From Thermoplasmata archaeon (GTDB taxonomy: Archaea; Thermoplasmatota; Thermoplasmata; Thermoplasmatales; Thermoplasmataceae), in NCBI GenBank assembly GCA_021811525.1, contig JAJZOK010000160.1:1-19771 (forward strand): a DNA stretch of 19,771 nt, in the 5' to 3' direction. The notes beneath the pieces were generated by a model that was not told the DNA's origin, ran no database searches, and was given only the letters and a program-made list of their open reading frames with translations. A program made the position numbers and the translations under genes. Each line of letters begins with the position of its first letter. Within the stretch, counting starts at the first letter, position 1. Below are positions 1 to 6,837 of this stretch, piece by piece.

Positions 1-16
1 AAACCCCTAACTAAAC

Positions 17-28
17 TATTTATAAATA
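17..28 (+). promoter_or_regulatory. TATA box of the Fur-family gene
   Basis: The AT-only stretch TATTTATAAATA fits an archaeal TATA element. It is centred about 39 bases before the ATG at 62, so transcription would start near 48-52 and leave a leader of about 10 bases. There is no Shine-Dalgarno sequence before the ATG, which agrees with a very short leader. Position is inferred from sequence only. Confidence 0.5.
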
Positions 29-33
29 AGCCT

Positions 34-53
34 TAATTACTAATTATTAATTA
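34..53. promoter_or_regulatory. Three phased TAATTA hexamers, candidate Fur operator
   Basis: The palindromic hexamer TAATTA occurs at 34-39, 41-46 and 48-53, each separated by one base (7-base phase). The array lies between the TATA box and the start codon, across the expected transcription start. Fur-family operators are AT-rich and can be described as repeated hexamers, so autoregulation by the downstream Fur/PerR protein is a reasonable inference. The caution is that archaeal promoters are AT-rich anyway. Confidence 0.35.
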
Positions 54-61
54 TCATAAAT

Positions 62-484
62 ATGGAAAAAGATTATTATATCGACTCTCTTAAGAAATCA
101 AACTTCAAGATAACACCTCAGAGACTTTGCATTATCGACTATGTCATGGACAACACCCCAGGCCATTTCACTGCCGATGAGATTTTCAACAATGTGAAGG
201 GAAAAGAGCCCACCATTACCCTTGCAACTGTTTACAATATTCTCAAGGCACTTCACTCCGCTGGAACAATAAAGTCATTTGAGATAAATGGCACAACCTG
301 GTTTGAAACCAACACTGAGTTCCATGGAAACTTCATCTGTGCAAACTGCGGAAAAATATCTGATGTAGATGTCGACGGGAACAGCCTTATCTCTTCTGTA
401 GAAACAACCGGCTTTGAAGTTTCAGAGGCAAACCTCCTCATAAAAGGCTTATGCAGGGACTGCAGGCAACATCCAAACGCCTAG
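62..484 (+). CDS. Fur/PerR-family metal-dependent transcriptional regulator
   Basis: This 140-residue protein has the usual Fur length and order: an N-terminal winged helix (TPQR at 18-21, ATVYN at 55-59) and a C-terminal dimerisation domain with two CxxC structural zinc pairs (C93/C96 and C132/C135). By alignment from memory to Bacillus PerR, the regulatory metal ligands are H35 (PerR H37), E82 (D85), H88 (H91), N90 (H93) and D101 (D104). The two histidines oxidised in PerR are therefore kept, but one ligand is Asn and one Asp is Glu as in Fur. It probably senses iron, manganese or peroxide in the cytoplasm; which one cannot be read from sequence. The gene stands alone behind its own TATA box and an AT-rich repeat that may be its own operator. 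Its stop TAG overlaps the stop of the opposing folP gene. Family call is secure, ligand specificity is not. Confidence 0.93.
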   Translation: MEKDYYIDSLKKSNFKITPQRLCIIDYVMDNTPGHFTADEIFNNVKGKEPTITLATVYNILKALHSAGTIKSFEINGTTWFETNTEFHGNFICANCGKISDVDVDGNSLISSVETTGFEVSEANLLIKGLCRDCRQHPNA

Positions 485-1530
485 TCGCCTGTTTCCAAAA
501 TTTTTCTTATTACCTTCACCACATCTGAATTTTCTTTTGGATCATGCACCCTGAGTATGTCTATCCCCTCAGCCGCAAGATAGGCTGATGTCGCAAGGGT
601 TGCAGGCAACCTTCCCTCGGTCTCATTTCCTGTTATTTTTCCCAGGAAACTCTTTCTTGAGGTCCCAAAAAGTGTTCCATAGCCGACCATAAGGCTTCCG
701 GCATCCCTAACAAGTTCCAAATTCCCCGTGAAGTCCTTGGCGAATCCAATTCCCGGATCTATGAATATATCCTTTGGCTCTATTCCAGCTTCTCTCAAGT
801 TTTCTGCACTGCGAACAAGGAAGGAAAGTACCTCTGGCAGGACATCTGTGTATCTAGTCATGGATTGCATGTTCCCAGGTTCGCCCCTCATATGCATGGT
901 AATGCATTTCAGCCCATGATCTAATGCGAGGGTGATCATTTTCCTGTCCTTGAAAGCACTTATGTCATTTATATAACAAACCTTGCCTGCAAATTCCTCG
1001 AGTACTTCAGGATGCCTTGTATCAAGTGAAATTTCAATGCTCGAATTTTTGGCTATATGGTCGATAACCGGCTTGATCCTTCCAATTTCCTCCTCTATAC
1101 TTATCCCCTTGCTCCCTGGCCTAGTGCTTTCCCCTCCAACATCTATGATATCAGGGGATGCATCTATCAGGTTCTGAAGTGCGCTATATTCTGCATCAAT
1201 CCTGGAACCCGGATAAAAAGAATCTGGTGTTGCGTTTGCAACTGCCATTATCCTTGTTTGATTATGCCTGATTCCTTCAGGCAACAATCTTAAATTGTCT
1301 GCAACAGGCTCTGGCAATTCCATCATTGATAACAGATCCTCCACCGCCTGCCTTGACCATTCCAAGAGGTAATGGTTCATGGTTCTGCCTTCTAATGGAA
1401 CCTGCCCAAGAAACCTTAGATATGGGGCCTGCATGCTACTGGCTGAATAAACCTCAAGTAGGCTGGATAAATTTGCCAACCCTCTTGTACTGCAGTATTT
1501 TTTTCTGGCAGGAAAGGCTAGATCTATCAT
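481..1530 (-). CDS. folP: Dihydropteroate synthase (pterin-binding enzyme)
   Basis: The enzyme joins p-aminobenzoate to dihydropterin pyrophosphate in folate/pterin biosynthesis. Nearly every family motif is present in the 349-residue product: NATPDSF (99-105), DVGGESTRPG (130-139), SLDTRHP (168-174), INDIS (187-191), MHMRG (212-216), DPGIGFAK (258-265), GTSRKSF (289-295) and RVHD (327-330). The corresponding active-site residues are N99, R137, D170, N188, D258, K293, R327 and H329. The TIM-barrel starts near residue 90. The preceding ~90 residues are extra compared with bacterial DHPS (about 280 residues) and match nothing I recognise; they are in frame with no start ambiguity. The ATG at 1530 has no Shine-Dalgarno but a TATA box about 32 bases upstream, so the mRNA is nearly leaderless. 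It is convergent with the Fur gene, sharing a CTAG in which both stops lie. Confidence 0.93.
   Translation of the reverse strand: MIDLAFPARKKYCSTRGLANLSSLLEVYSASSMQAPYLRFLGQVPLEGRTMNHYLLEWSRQAVEDLLSMMELPEPVADNLRLLPEGIRHNQTRIMAVANATPDSFYPGSRIDAEYSALQNLIDASPDIIDVGGESTRPGSKGISIEEEIGRIKPVIDHIAKNSSIEISLDTRHPEVLEEFAGKVCYINDISAFKDRKMITLALDHGLKCITMHMRGEPGNMQSMTRYTDVLPEVLSFLVRSAENLREAGIEPKDIFIDPGIGFAKDFTGNLELVRDAGSLMVGYGTLFGTSRKSFLGKITGNETEGRLPATLATSAYLAAEGIDILRVHDPKENSDVVKVIRKILETGD
501..511 (+). terminator. T-rich tract, candidate terminator of the Fur gene
   Basis: TTTTTCTTATT begins 17 bases after the Fur stop codon on the plus strand. Archaeal RNA polymerase terminates at U-rich runs without needing a hairpin. 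This tract lies inside the coding 3' end of the opposing folP gene, because no intergenic space exists. A five-T run is weak, so this is tentative. Confidence 0.3.
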
Positions 1531-1557
1531 TTAAAACTAATCTATAATGCTACCTGG

Positions 1558-1567
1558 CTTTAAATAC
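1558..1567 (-). promoter_or_regulatory. TATA box of folP
   Basis: On the minus strand GTATTTAAAG is centred about 32 bases before the folP ATG at 1530, which places the transcript start within a few bases of the ATG. No Shine-Dalgarno sequence precedes that ATG. Confidence 0.5.
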
Positions 1568-1724
1568 AATAAGTTGCGATGGGAAGCCCTCATGAAATAA
1601 AAACCAATATATTGAGAACATAATAGTTATATTGACACTTCTCCAAAAATACCTGAAATAGCTGACAAATTGACTATTGTTTCCCACTGAGATAAACTTA
1701 TTAGGAAATTTACACTTATCAGTC

Positions 1725-1734
1725 TTCATATACA
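1725..1734 (+). promoter_or_regulatory. Possible TATA box of the small-protein/ABCE1/tgtA operon
   Basis: TTCATATACA is centred about 27 bases before the ATG at 1757, the spacing expected of a leaderless archaeal transcript. It is a weak match; an alternative is the TTATT-containing stretch near 1697-1712. The rest of the 1531-1756 divergent gap shows nothing else I can name. Confidence 0.3.
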
Positions 1735-1756
1735 CACATTCAACAGTTGAAAAAAT

Positions 1757-2188
1757 ATGAAAACGCATGAAGAAACACCAGTTAAAGATTCTGAACTCGG
1801 CAGAAATTTCACCAATATTGGAGAGTTGTCACTTGCCATCAGCAAGGGATTGAGCCTCCAGAATAGAAGTATGAGCCAGGAAGAAGCTTTTGAAGCAGCT
1901 GAACATCTCATTAATTTTTTTGGGTATAATGACCGGGTCATCGACAACATGCTTGAACCGGAAGACCGCGACGCCTTTTACACAATGGAAGACATTGGAG
2001 TCCTGCAGACAGAACGTGAGGAAACAACCCTCTATGACGGCAGGGAATGGAGGATCCACTACTGGATACTCAATGTAAACAGGATAATTGAGCTTTCTAA
2101 GCTCAAAACTGTGGAAACAAGTGTGGAAAAGGCTGAAGCGTACCAGATTTATGAAGAGATCCCTGACGAGTACTGGAAGATGAATTAG
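1757..2188 (+). CDS. Conserved archaeal protein of unknown function, ABCE1 operon (probably DUF6015-type)
   Basis: A soluble 143-residue acidic protein without membrane segments or cysteines. It resembles from memory the DUF6015 group of small Thermoplasmata proteins; that name is not certain. The middle reads as a helical region (residues about 38-75, with EEAFEAAEHLINFFGY) followed by a segment with EREETTLYDGREWRIHYW (about 86-103), which looks like a beta-hairpin. Together they could form a winged-helix fold, but this is inference. It is the first gene of an operon: its TAG stop at 2186-2188 overlaps the Shine-Dalgarno (2187-2193) of the ABCE1 gene that starts 9 bases later, so the two are very likely translationally coupled. 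Context suggests a role in translation or ribosome recycling; no biochemical function can be assigned from the sequence. Confidence 0.85.
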   Translation: MKTHEETPVKDSELGRNFTNIGELSLAISKGLSLQNRSMSQEEAFEAAEHLINFFGYNDRVIDNMLEPEDRDAFYTMEDIGVLQTEREETTLYDGREWRIHYWILNVNRIIELSKLKTVETSVEKAEAYQIYEEIPDEYWKMN

Positions 2189-2193
2189 GTGAT
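2187..2193 (+). promoter_or_regulatory. Shine-Dalgarno that fixes the TTG start of ABCE1
   Basis: AGGTGAT is complementary to the archaeal 16S rRNA 3' end and ends 3 bases before the TTG at 2197. It overlaps the stop codon of the upstream gene. Reading from this TTG gives the ABCE1 N-terminus exactly at the conserved Fe-S domain, which settles the start. Confidence 0.75.
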
Positions 2194-2196
2194 CCC

Positions 2197-3969
2197 TTGC
2201 ATATCGCAATTCTCGACCATGACAAATGCCATCCTAAGAAATGCAACCATGAATGCCAGTATTACTGCCCCCCAGTAAGAAGCGGCACCCCAACTATCGT
2301 TTTCCCGGAGCCAGATTCTCAGGCAGTCATAAATGAGCCATTATGCATTGGATGTGGTATTTGCGTGCACAGGTGCCCATTCGGCGCAATTAAAATTGTC
2401 ACTGTACCGGATGAACTCAATCATGACCTCACACACCAATACGCCCTTAATTCATTCAGGCTGTACTCTCTTCCGGAACTGTCAAGAGGTAAGGTCACAG
2501 CCTTGTTGGGCCAGAATGGGATGGGTAAGAGCACCACGCTCAAGATATTGGCCGGCATCCTTGTCCCAAACTTTGGAAAGTATGATGGATCAGCTTCAAG
2601 AAAATCAGTCTTGGATAAGTACGCAACCTCAGTCATGGGAGACTATTTCAGCGGCCTTTACAACGGGAAAATGAAGGCTGTGCTCAAGGACCAGAATGTT
2701 GACCTGATACCGAAAGTTGTATCAGGAACAATAGGAGAAGTGCTGAAGAAAGGCGACTCTCAAGGAAAAGTGGATGAGGTTGTGTCCATGCTTAATCTGG
2801 AGGCATCTCTAAACAAGGATGTGAAAAGCTGCTCCGGCGGAGAGCTTCAGAGGTTTGCCATAGGCGCCACCCTGCTTAAGGACGCAGATATCTATCTTTT
2901 TGATGAAATGTCATCCTATCTTGACGTAGCGGAAAGGATTCGTGTGGCAGGAATCATACAGAAACTGGCTAAGGAGAAGACTGTAATGGTTGTGGAGCAC
3001 GACCTGGCCCTCATGGACTGGATGGCTGACACCGTGCACGTGGTATATGGCCAGACCGGCACATACGGTATCATCAGTGAGCAGAGGACCAGTAACAAGG
3101 CCATCAATTCATTCCTGGAAGGATATCTCAGGGAAGAGAATGTCAGGATAAGGAATTACTCCATAGATTTCCATGAGAAATCTGACAGGAGGGTGTCAAC
3201 AGGCATAGAAATTGCCTCGTGGACTGACATGGAAAAGACCCTTGGGGATTTCAAACTCAAGATCAACGGGGGCCTCATCAGGACGGGGGAAGTCATTGGA
3301 GTGCTTGGAAAGAATGCCCTTGGCAAATCGAGTTTTGCAAAGATGCTCGCAGGCGTTACTGAACCAGACTCAGGATCACTTTCAAAGACATTGAGAATCT
3401 CATATAAACCGCAATACATTTCAACTGATTTTGACGGCACTGTATTTTCCCTTCTTGCCCAGGCGCTCAAGGAGCGGATGCAATCCGGACTCATCAAGAA
3501 TGAGATCATCCAACCTCTAGAAATTGAAGACCTCTATGAACAGAATGTTCAGGACTTGTCAGGGGGTGAACTTCAGAGGGTGTCCATCGCCCTAACACTT
3601 TCCATGGATTCTGACCTTTACATCCTGGATGAACCTTCCGCCCATCTCGACAGCGCATACAGAATGTCAGCCGCCAGGATCATAAAGAGGGTTATGGAGA
3701 ATAACAAGAAGAGCGCATTCGTCATAGACCACGATGTATACTTTATAGACCTCATTTCGGACGCACTCATAGTCTTCAGCGGTGTACCTGGGAAGGACGG
3801 AGTATCTCACGGCCCCATCTCAATGAGAGAAGGGATGAACCTGTTCCTCAAGGATGCTGGCGTAACGTTCAGGAGAGATGCACTGACAAGAAGGCCAAGG
3901 ATTAACAAGTCAGACAGCAGGCTGGACAAGACCCAGCGTGAATCCGGGAACTATTATTACTCCGAGTGA
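2197..3969 (+). CDS. ABCE1 / RLI ribosome-recycling ATPase
   Basis: ABCE1 splits 70S ribosomes after termination, together with release factor aRF1 or Pelota. The 590-residue length is standard. The N-terminal ferredoxin-like domain holds eight cysteines for two [4Fe-4S] clusters: C11, C16, C20, C24 and C50, C53, C56, C60. NBD1 has Walker A G105-S112 (GQNGMGKS), signature SGGE (213-216), Walker B ending D236-E237 and switch H268. NBD2 has Walker A 371-378 (GKNALGKS), signature SGGE (455-458), Walker B D478-E479 and H512. An Arg-rich hinge joins the two. The second Walker A departs from the usual GPNGIGKT but keeps GxxxxGKS. Translation starts at TTG with a strong Shine-Dalgarno. It lies between a small conserved protein and tgtA, the latter starting 15 bases after its stop, which makes a translation-centred operon. 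Identification is secure. Confidence 0.97.
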   Translation: MHIAILDHDKCHPKKCNHECQYYCPPVRSGTPTIVFPEPDSQAVINEPLCIGCGICVHRCPFGAIKIVTVPDELNHDLTHQYALNSFRLYSLPELSRGKVTALLGQNGMGKSTTLKILAGILVPNFGKYDGSASRKSVLDKYATSVMGDYFSGLYNGKMKAVLKDQNVDLIPKVVSGTIGEVLKKGDSQGKVDEVVSMLNLEASLNKDVKSCSGGELQRFAIGATLLKDADIYLFDEMSSYLDVAERIRVAGIIQKLAKEKTVMVVEHDLALMDWMADTVHVVYGQTGTYGIISEQRTSNKAINSFLEGYLREENVRIRNYSIDFHEKSDRRVSTGIEIASWTDMEKTLGDFKLKINGGLIRTGEVIGVLGKNALGKSSFAKMLAGVTEPDSGSLSKTLRISYKPQYISTDFDGTVFSLLAQALKERMQSGLIKNEIIQPLEIEDLYEQNVQDLSGGELQRVSIALTLSMDSDLYILDEPSAHLDSAYRMSAARIIKRVMENNKKSAFVIDHDVYFIDLISDALIVFSGVPGKDGVSHGPISMREGMNLFLKDAGVTFRRDALTRRPRINKSDSRLDKTQRESGNYYYSE

Positions 3970-3984
3970 GCTTATGTTCACTTA

Positions 3985-5892
3985 TTGCCAGACATAAATT
4001 TCGAAATAACCGGCAAGGATGGGCTTGCCAGGACTGCAAAATTCAGGACCCAGCATGGAGTTATTGAGACGCCAACAATTCTTCCAGTAATCAATCCCAA
4101 TATACCCACTCTTGGAATCGACCAGATGGTTTCAGTGGGTGCTCAGGCATTCATAACAAACAGCTACATTATCAGGAGGAATGAGAAGCTCAGGGAAAAA
4201 GCTGAAAGAAACGGTGTCCACTCCCTCATTGGGTTCAATGGCCCAATAATGACTGATTCCGGAACTTTCCAGAGCCATGTCTATTCAGATGTTGAATACA
4301 CCAACCTGGAGATTGTCGAATTCCAGAGGAAGATTGGAAGCGATATTTCAACTATTCTCGATATATTTTCAGAACCTGACTTTTCTCATGCAAAGGCTGA
4401 ATACGCAGTGAATGAGACCTATGCCAGAATGATTGAAATTCCACAGGGCGTGGAAGACACCATCCTTGCAGGGCCAATCCAGGGTTCTGTTTACAACGAC
4501 CTCAGGAGAAAATCTGCGGAACTCATGAGTTCCTCTCAGGCTGGTTATCTTCCTATTGGCGGAGTTGTACCGCTCCTTGAAAATTACAGGTATGACTCCC
4601 TCGTGGACATTATCATCAATTCTAAGTTGAATGCCAGCTTTTCCAAGCCCATTCATCTCTTTGGGGGTGGGCATCCCATGTTCCTGTCAATGGCCGTATT
4701 ATTGGGCGTGGACATCTTTGACTCTGCTTCCTATGTGAAATATGCAAGGGATGACAGGATGCTTTTTTCTGACGGCTCCAAGGAGTTAAGCAGGATTTCC
4801 ACCCTCCCCAGGTGGAGCCCCCTATACGGAAAGTACTCCGTAAAAGAAATAAAGGGCATGGTTGCAGATGAGAGGAAAAAAGCACTTTCCCTGCATAACC
4901 TGGCTGCCATATTCAACGAACTTCAGGAGATCAGGGAGAGAATATTCCAGCAGACCCTGTGGCAGTATGTCGAATCCAAGGCCAGAAGTCACCCTTACCT
5001 TTTCAGGGCTTACAAGAGAATACTGGAGTATTCTGAAATTCTGGAGAAATACGAGGACCTCTCAAAGAAGAGCACGTTCTTCTATTTTGACAGGTATTCA
5101 GACAAGACGCCGTACGCAAAACGCCTTGAAAAATTCACTGGAGATTTTAGGGCTTCGGGTAAGGAGCCTGTCATACTTGGAGAAGAGCACTGGCACCCGG
5201 GAAGGTCACATGAAAAAGGCATTAAGTCTGCTTACGAACATTCGGACAGGCCATTTTTCATCAAGTGGCAGAACTCGCTCATACCACTTGAGCTTGATGA
5301 GACTTATCCTGTGGAACAGATAATAACAGCTGGAGGCGACCTTCCTCCAGATGATGCAGTAACTTCTCTCAGTGAGCTTCAACTTTCAGAATCAAAGATC
5401 AGGGATTTCGACATAGACCGCGTCAGGGTTGTGGCAGATTACCAGTTCGGGCCCGGAACTGGTGTAAAGCTTTTTCCCGATGATACGGTGGTAACAAGGT
5501 CAAGGAATACGGGAAGGATCAGAGGAATTTTCCTCAATGGAGAGTTGCTGGCAACGCTCAGGGCACACGACGGGTTCTTCACCATGACCATTGCTGGTGC
5601 CAGAAAGTTAAAAGATGCCTGCCCGGCCCCTTCCCACAGAATAGTTGTTACTGATGACAGTGCAGAATTCAACTCAAAAGGGTTCAACGTCTTTTTCAAG
5701 TTCATTGAATCGAATGATGAATCCATTATAGCTGGAAATGAAGTACTGGTGGTAAACAGCCGGGATGACCTTGTTGCAGTTGGGAAGAGTGTCCTTTCAG
5801 GAAGGGAAATTAAGCACTTCAGGTCCGGTGTCGCGGTGAAAGTTCACAAAGGAATCCTGCAAGGGGAAGAAAAAGAAACCGAATCAGATTAG
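3985..5892 (+). CDS. tgtA: Archaeosine tRNA-guanine transglycosylase, single chain with PUA domain, lacking the zinc cysteines
   Basis: The enzyme swaps guanine for preQ0 in the D-loop of tRNAs, the first step to archaeosine. The 635-residue protein has the catalytic barrel (1 to about 340), central C-terminal domains and a PUA domain (about 550-630, ending VAVKVHKG). Catalytic aspartates are visible: D91 in TDSGTFQ and D246 in FDSASY. The odd point is the zinc site. Where archaeal TGTs have CxCxxC after LP (Pyrococcus horikoshii C279, C281, C284), this protein reads LPRWSPLYG, with R276, S278 and Y281; the fourth ligand, His, is kept as H304. Only one cysteine is present in the whole chain. 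The start is a TTG, the only start codon available after the ABCE1 stop in the same frame, with no clear Shine-Dalgarno. Its TAG overlaps the stop of the opposing transporter by 4 bases. Family call is secure; whether zinc is bound is open. Confidence 0.95.
   Translation: MPDINFEITGKDGLARTAKFRTQHGVIETPTILPVINPNIPTLGIDQMVSVGAQAFITNSYIIRRNEKLREKAERNGVHSLIGFNGPIMTDSGTFQSHVYSDVEYTNLEIVEFQRKIGSDISTILDIFSEPDFSHAKAEYAVNETYARMIEIPQGVEDTILAGPIQGSVYNDLRRKSAELMSSSQAGYLPIGGVVPLLENYRYDSLVDIIINSKLNASFSKPIHLFGGGHPMFLSMAVLLGVDIFDSASYVKYARDDRMLFSDGSKELSRISTLPRWSPLYGKYSVKEIKGMVADERKKALSLHNLAAIFNELQEIRERIFQQTLWQYVESKARSHPYLFRAYKRILEYSEILEKYEDLSKKSTFFYFDRYSDKTPYAKRLEKFTGDFRASGKEPVILGEEHWHPGRSHEKGIKSAYEHSDRPFFIKWQNSLIPLELDETYPVEQIITAGGDLPPDDAVTSLSELQLSESKIRDFDIDRVRVVADYQFGPGTGVKLFPDDTVVTRSRNTGRIRGIFLNGELLATLRAHDGFFTMTIAGARKLKDACPAPSHRIVVTDDSAEFNSKGFNVFFKFIESNDESIIAGNEVLVVNSRDDLVAVGKSVLSGREIKHFRSGVAVKVHKGILQGEEKETESD
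5865..5876 (-). terminator. T-rich tract, candidate terminator of the EamA transporter gene
   Basis: On the minus strand the sequence TTCTTTTTCTTC starts about 13 bases after the transporter stop codon and includes a T5 run at 5870-5874. It lies within the 3' end of the opposing tgtA gene. This is a weak U-rich termination signal, called by analogy with known archaeal U-tract termination. Confidence 0.3.
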
Positions 5893-6788
5893 GCCCCATT
5901 ATTGTTCAGGGACGTTCCTCTTCTTCCTTTGAGGTATTTGTCAAGAGACGTCAGGAACATTGCCATTATCATCACTGCACCTCCCAGGATCACATATATG
6001 CCCAGATGCTCATGTGCGAGAACAACTGCAGCAAGTGCAGCGAAAATGGGTTCCGCAACAAAGATTATGCCTGCAGCAGTTGGTTCCACGTAAATAAGGG
6101 CAACAGTACTGACATAATAGCCAAAGACACTCCCGAAGATCGCCGTGAAGATTATTGCAAATGCCACGTAAAGGTTTACAGTGCCCAACCCGCCGGGTGT
6201 GAATGGAATGGAAATGGTGGAAAATATGGTAACTGCCGCTATCTGATAGAATGTAAAGGTAGATGAGTTGATGTTCCTTGAATGCTTTGAGACGTAGGCG
6301 ATTTGCAGAGCATATCCCACTGCGCAAATAAGTGTCAGGAGATCGCCCAGTTCTGTGCCAAGATTGCTCATAGAGCCGAGAGACATAAGAATAAGCCCTC
6401 CGAAGGCAATTATAGAGGAAAAGAGGTCCACTCTGGAGACTTTTGTCTTCAGGTAGAGGTATGACATGAGCGGAAGGATGACTACGTATGCCCCTGTGAT
6501 AATTCCGGAAGCTGCTGCACTTGTGTATTCAAGGCCCACTGTCTGGAAATAATAACCAATGAAGAGGAGAAACCCCGCAACCATTCCGTGCTTTATGTTG
6601 GTTGTGGACAGGAAACCCTTTCCCCTCCTTACGAAGAAAGCCATCATTATGGTAGCTGCCAGGAACCGCAGTGCAAGAAACGGGCCGGGGCCTATATATC
6701 CAAGCGCCACTTTGACCACTGGGAAGGTAACCCCCCAAAAGAAGGTCACCAGGAGCAGCATTCCCATGTAGAAAATTTTTCTATCCAT
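5889..6788 (-). CDS. EamA/DMT-superfamily membrane transporter
   Basis: A 299-residue, strongly hydrophobic protein with about ten predicted transmembrane segments arranged as two EamA repeats (roughly residues 8-140 and 150-290). The first helix carries TFFWGVTFPVVKVALG, typical of the family, and the second repeat ends with a positively charged tail. Such proteins export or import small metabolites such as amino acids or nucleosides across the cytoplasmic membrane; the substrate cannot be read from sequence. The ATG at 6788 follows the GGR-like gene by 49 bases on the same strand, so the two may be co-transcribed. A TATA-like stretch, TTATCTATA, lies about 30 bases upstream in that gap, so an independent promoter is also possible. 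The TAA stop overlaps the tgtA stop. Confidence 0.9.
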   Translation of the reverse strand: MDRKIFYMGMLLLVTFFWGVTFPVVKVALGYIGPGPFLALRFLAATIMMAFFVRRGKGFLSTTNIKHGMVAGFLLFIGYYFQTVGLEYTSAAASGIITGAYVVILPLMSYLYLKTKVSRVDLFSSIIAFGGLILMSLGSMSNLGTELGDLLTLICAVGYALQIAYVSKHSRNINSSTFTFYQIAAVTIFSTISIPFTPGGLGTVNLYVAFAIIFTAIFGSVFGYYVSTVALIYVEPTAAGIIFVAEPIFAALAAVVLAHEHLGIYVILGGAVMIMAMFLTSLDKYLKGRRGTSLNNNGA

Positions 6789-6837
6789 TGGCTTCCCTTG
6801 AGAATTTTAGGCTATAGATAACACTTATGCCATATGT

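Noticed and set aside
3342..3380. Degenerate second Walker A in ABCE1 as evidence of a dead site
   Set aside because: GKNALGKS still satisfies GxxxxGKS, and the signature, Walker B and switch His of the second domain are intact.
4862..5323. 153-residue plus-strand frame inside tgtA
   Set aside because: Out-of-frame shadow of tgtA with Arg/Ser-rich composition and no recognisable motif.
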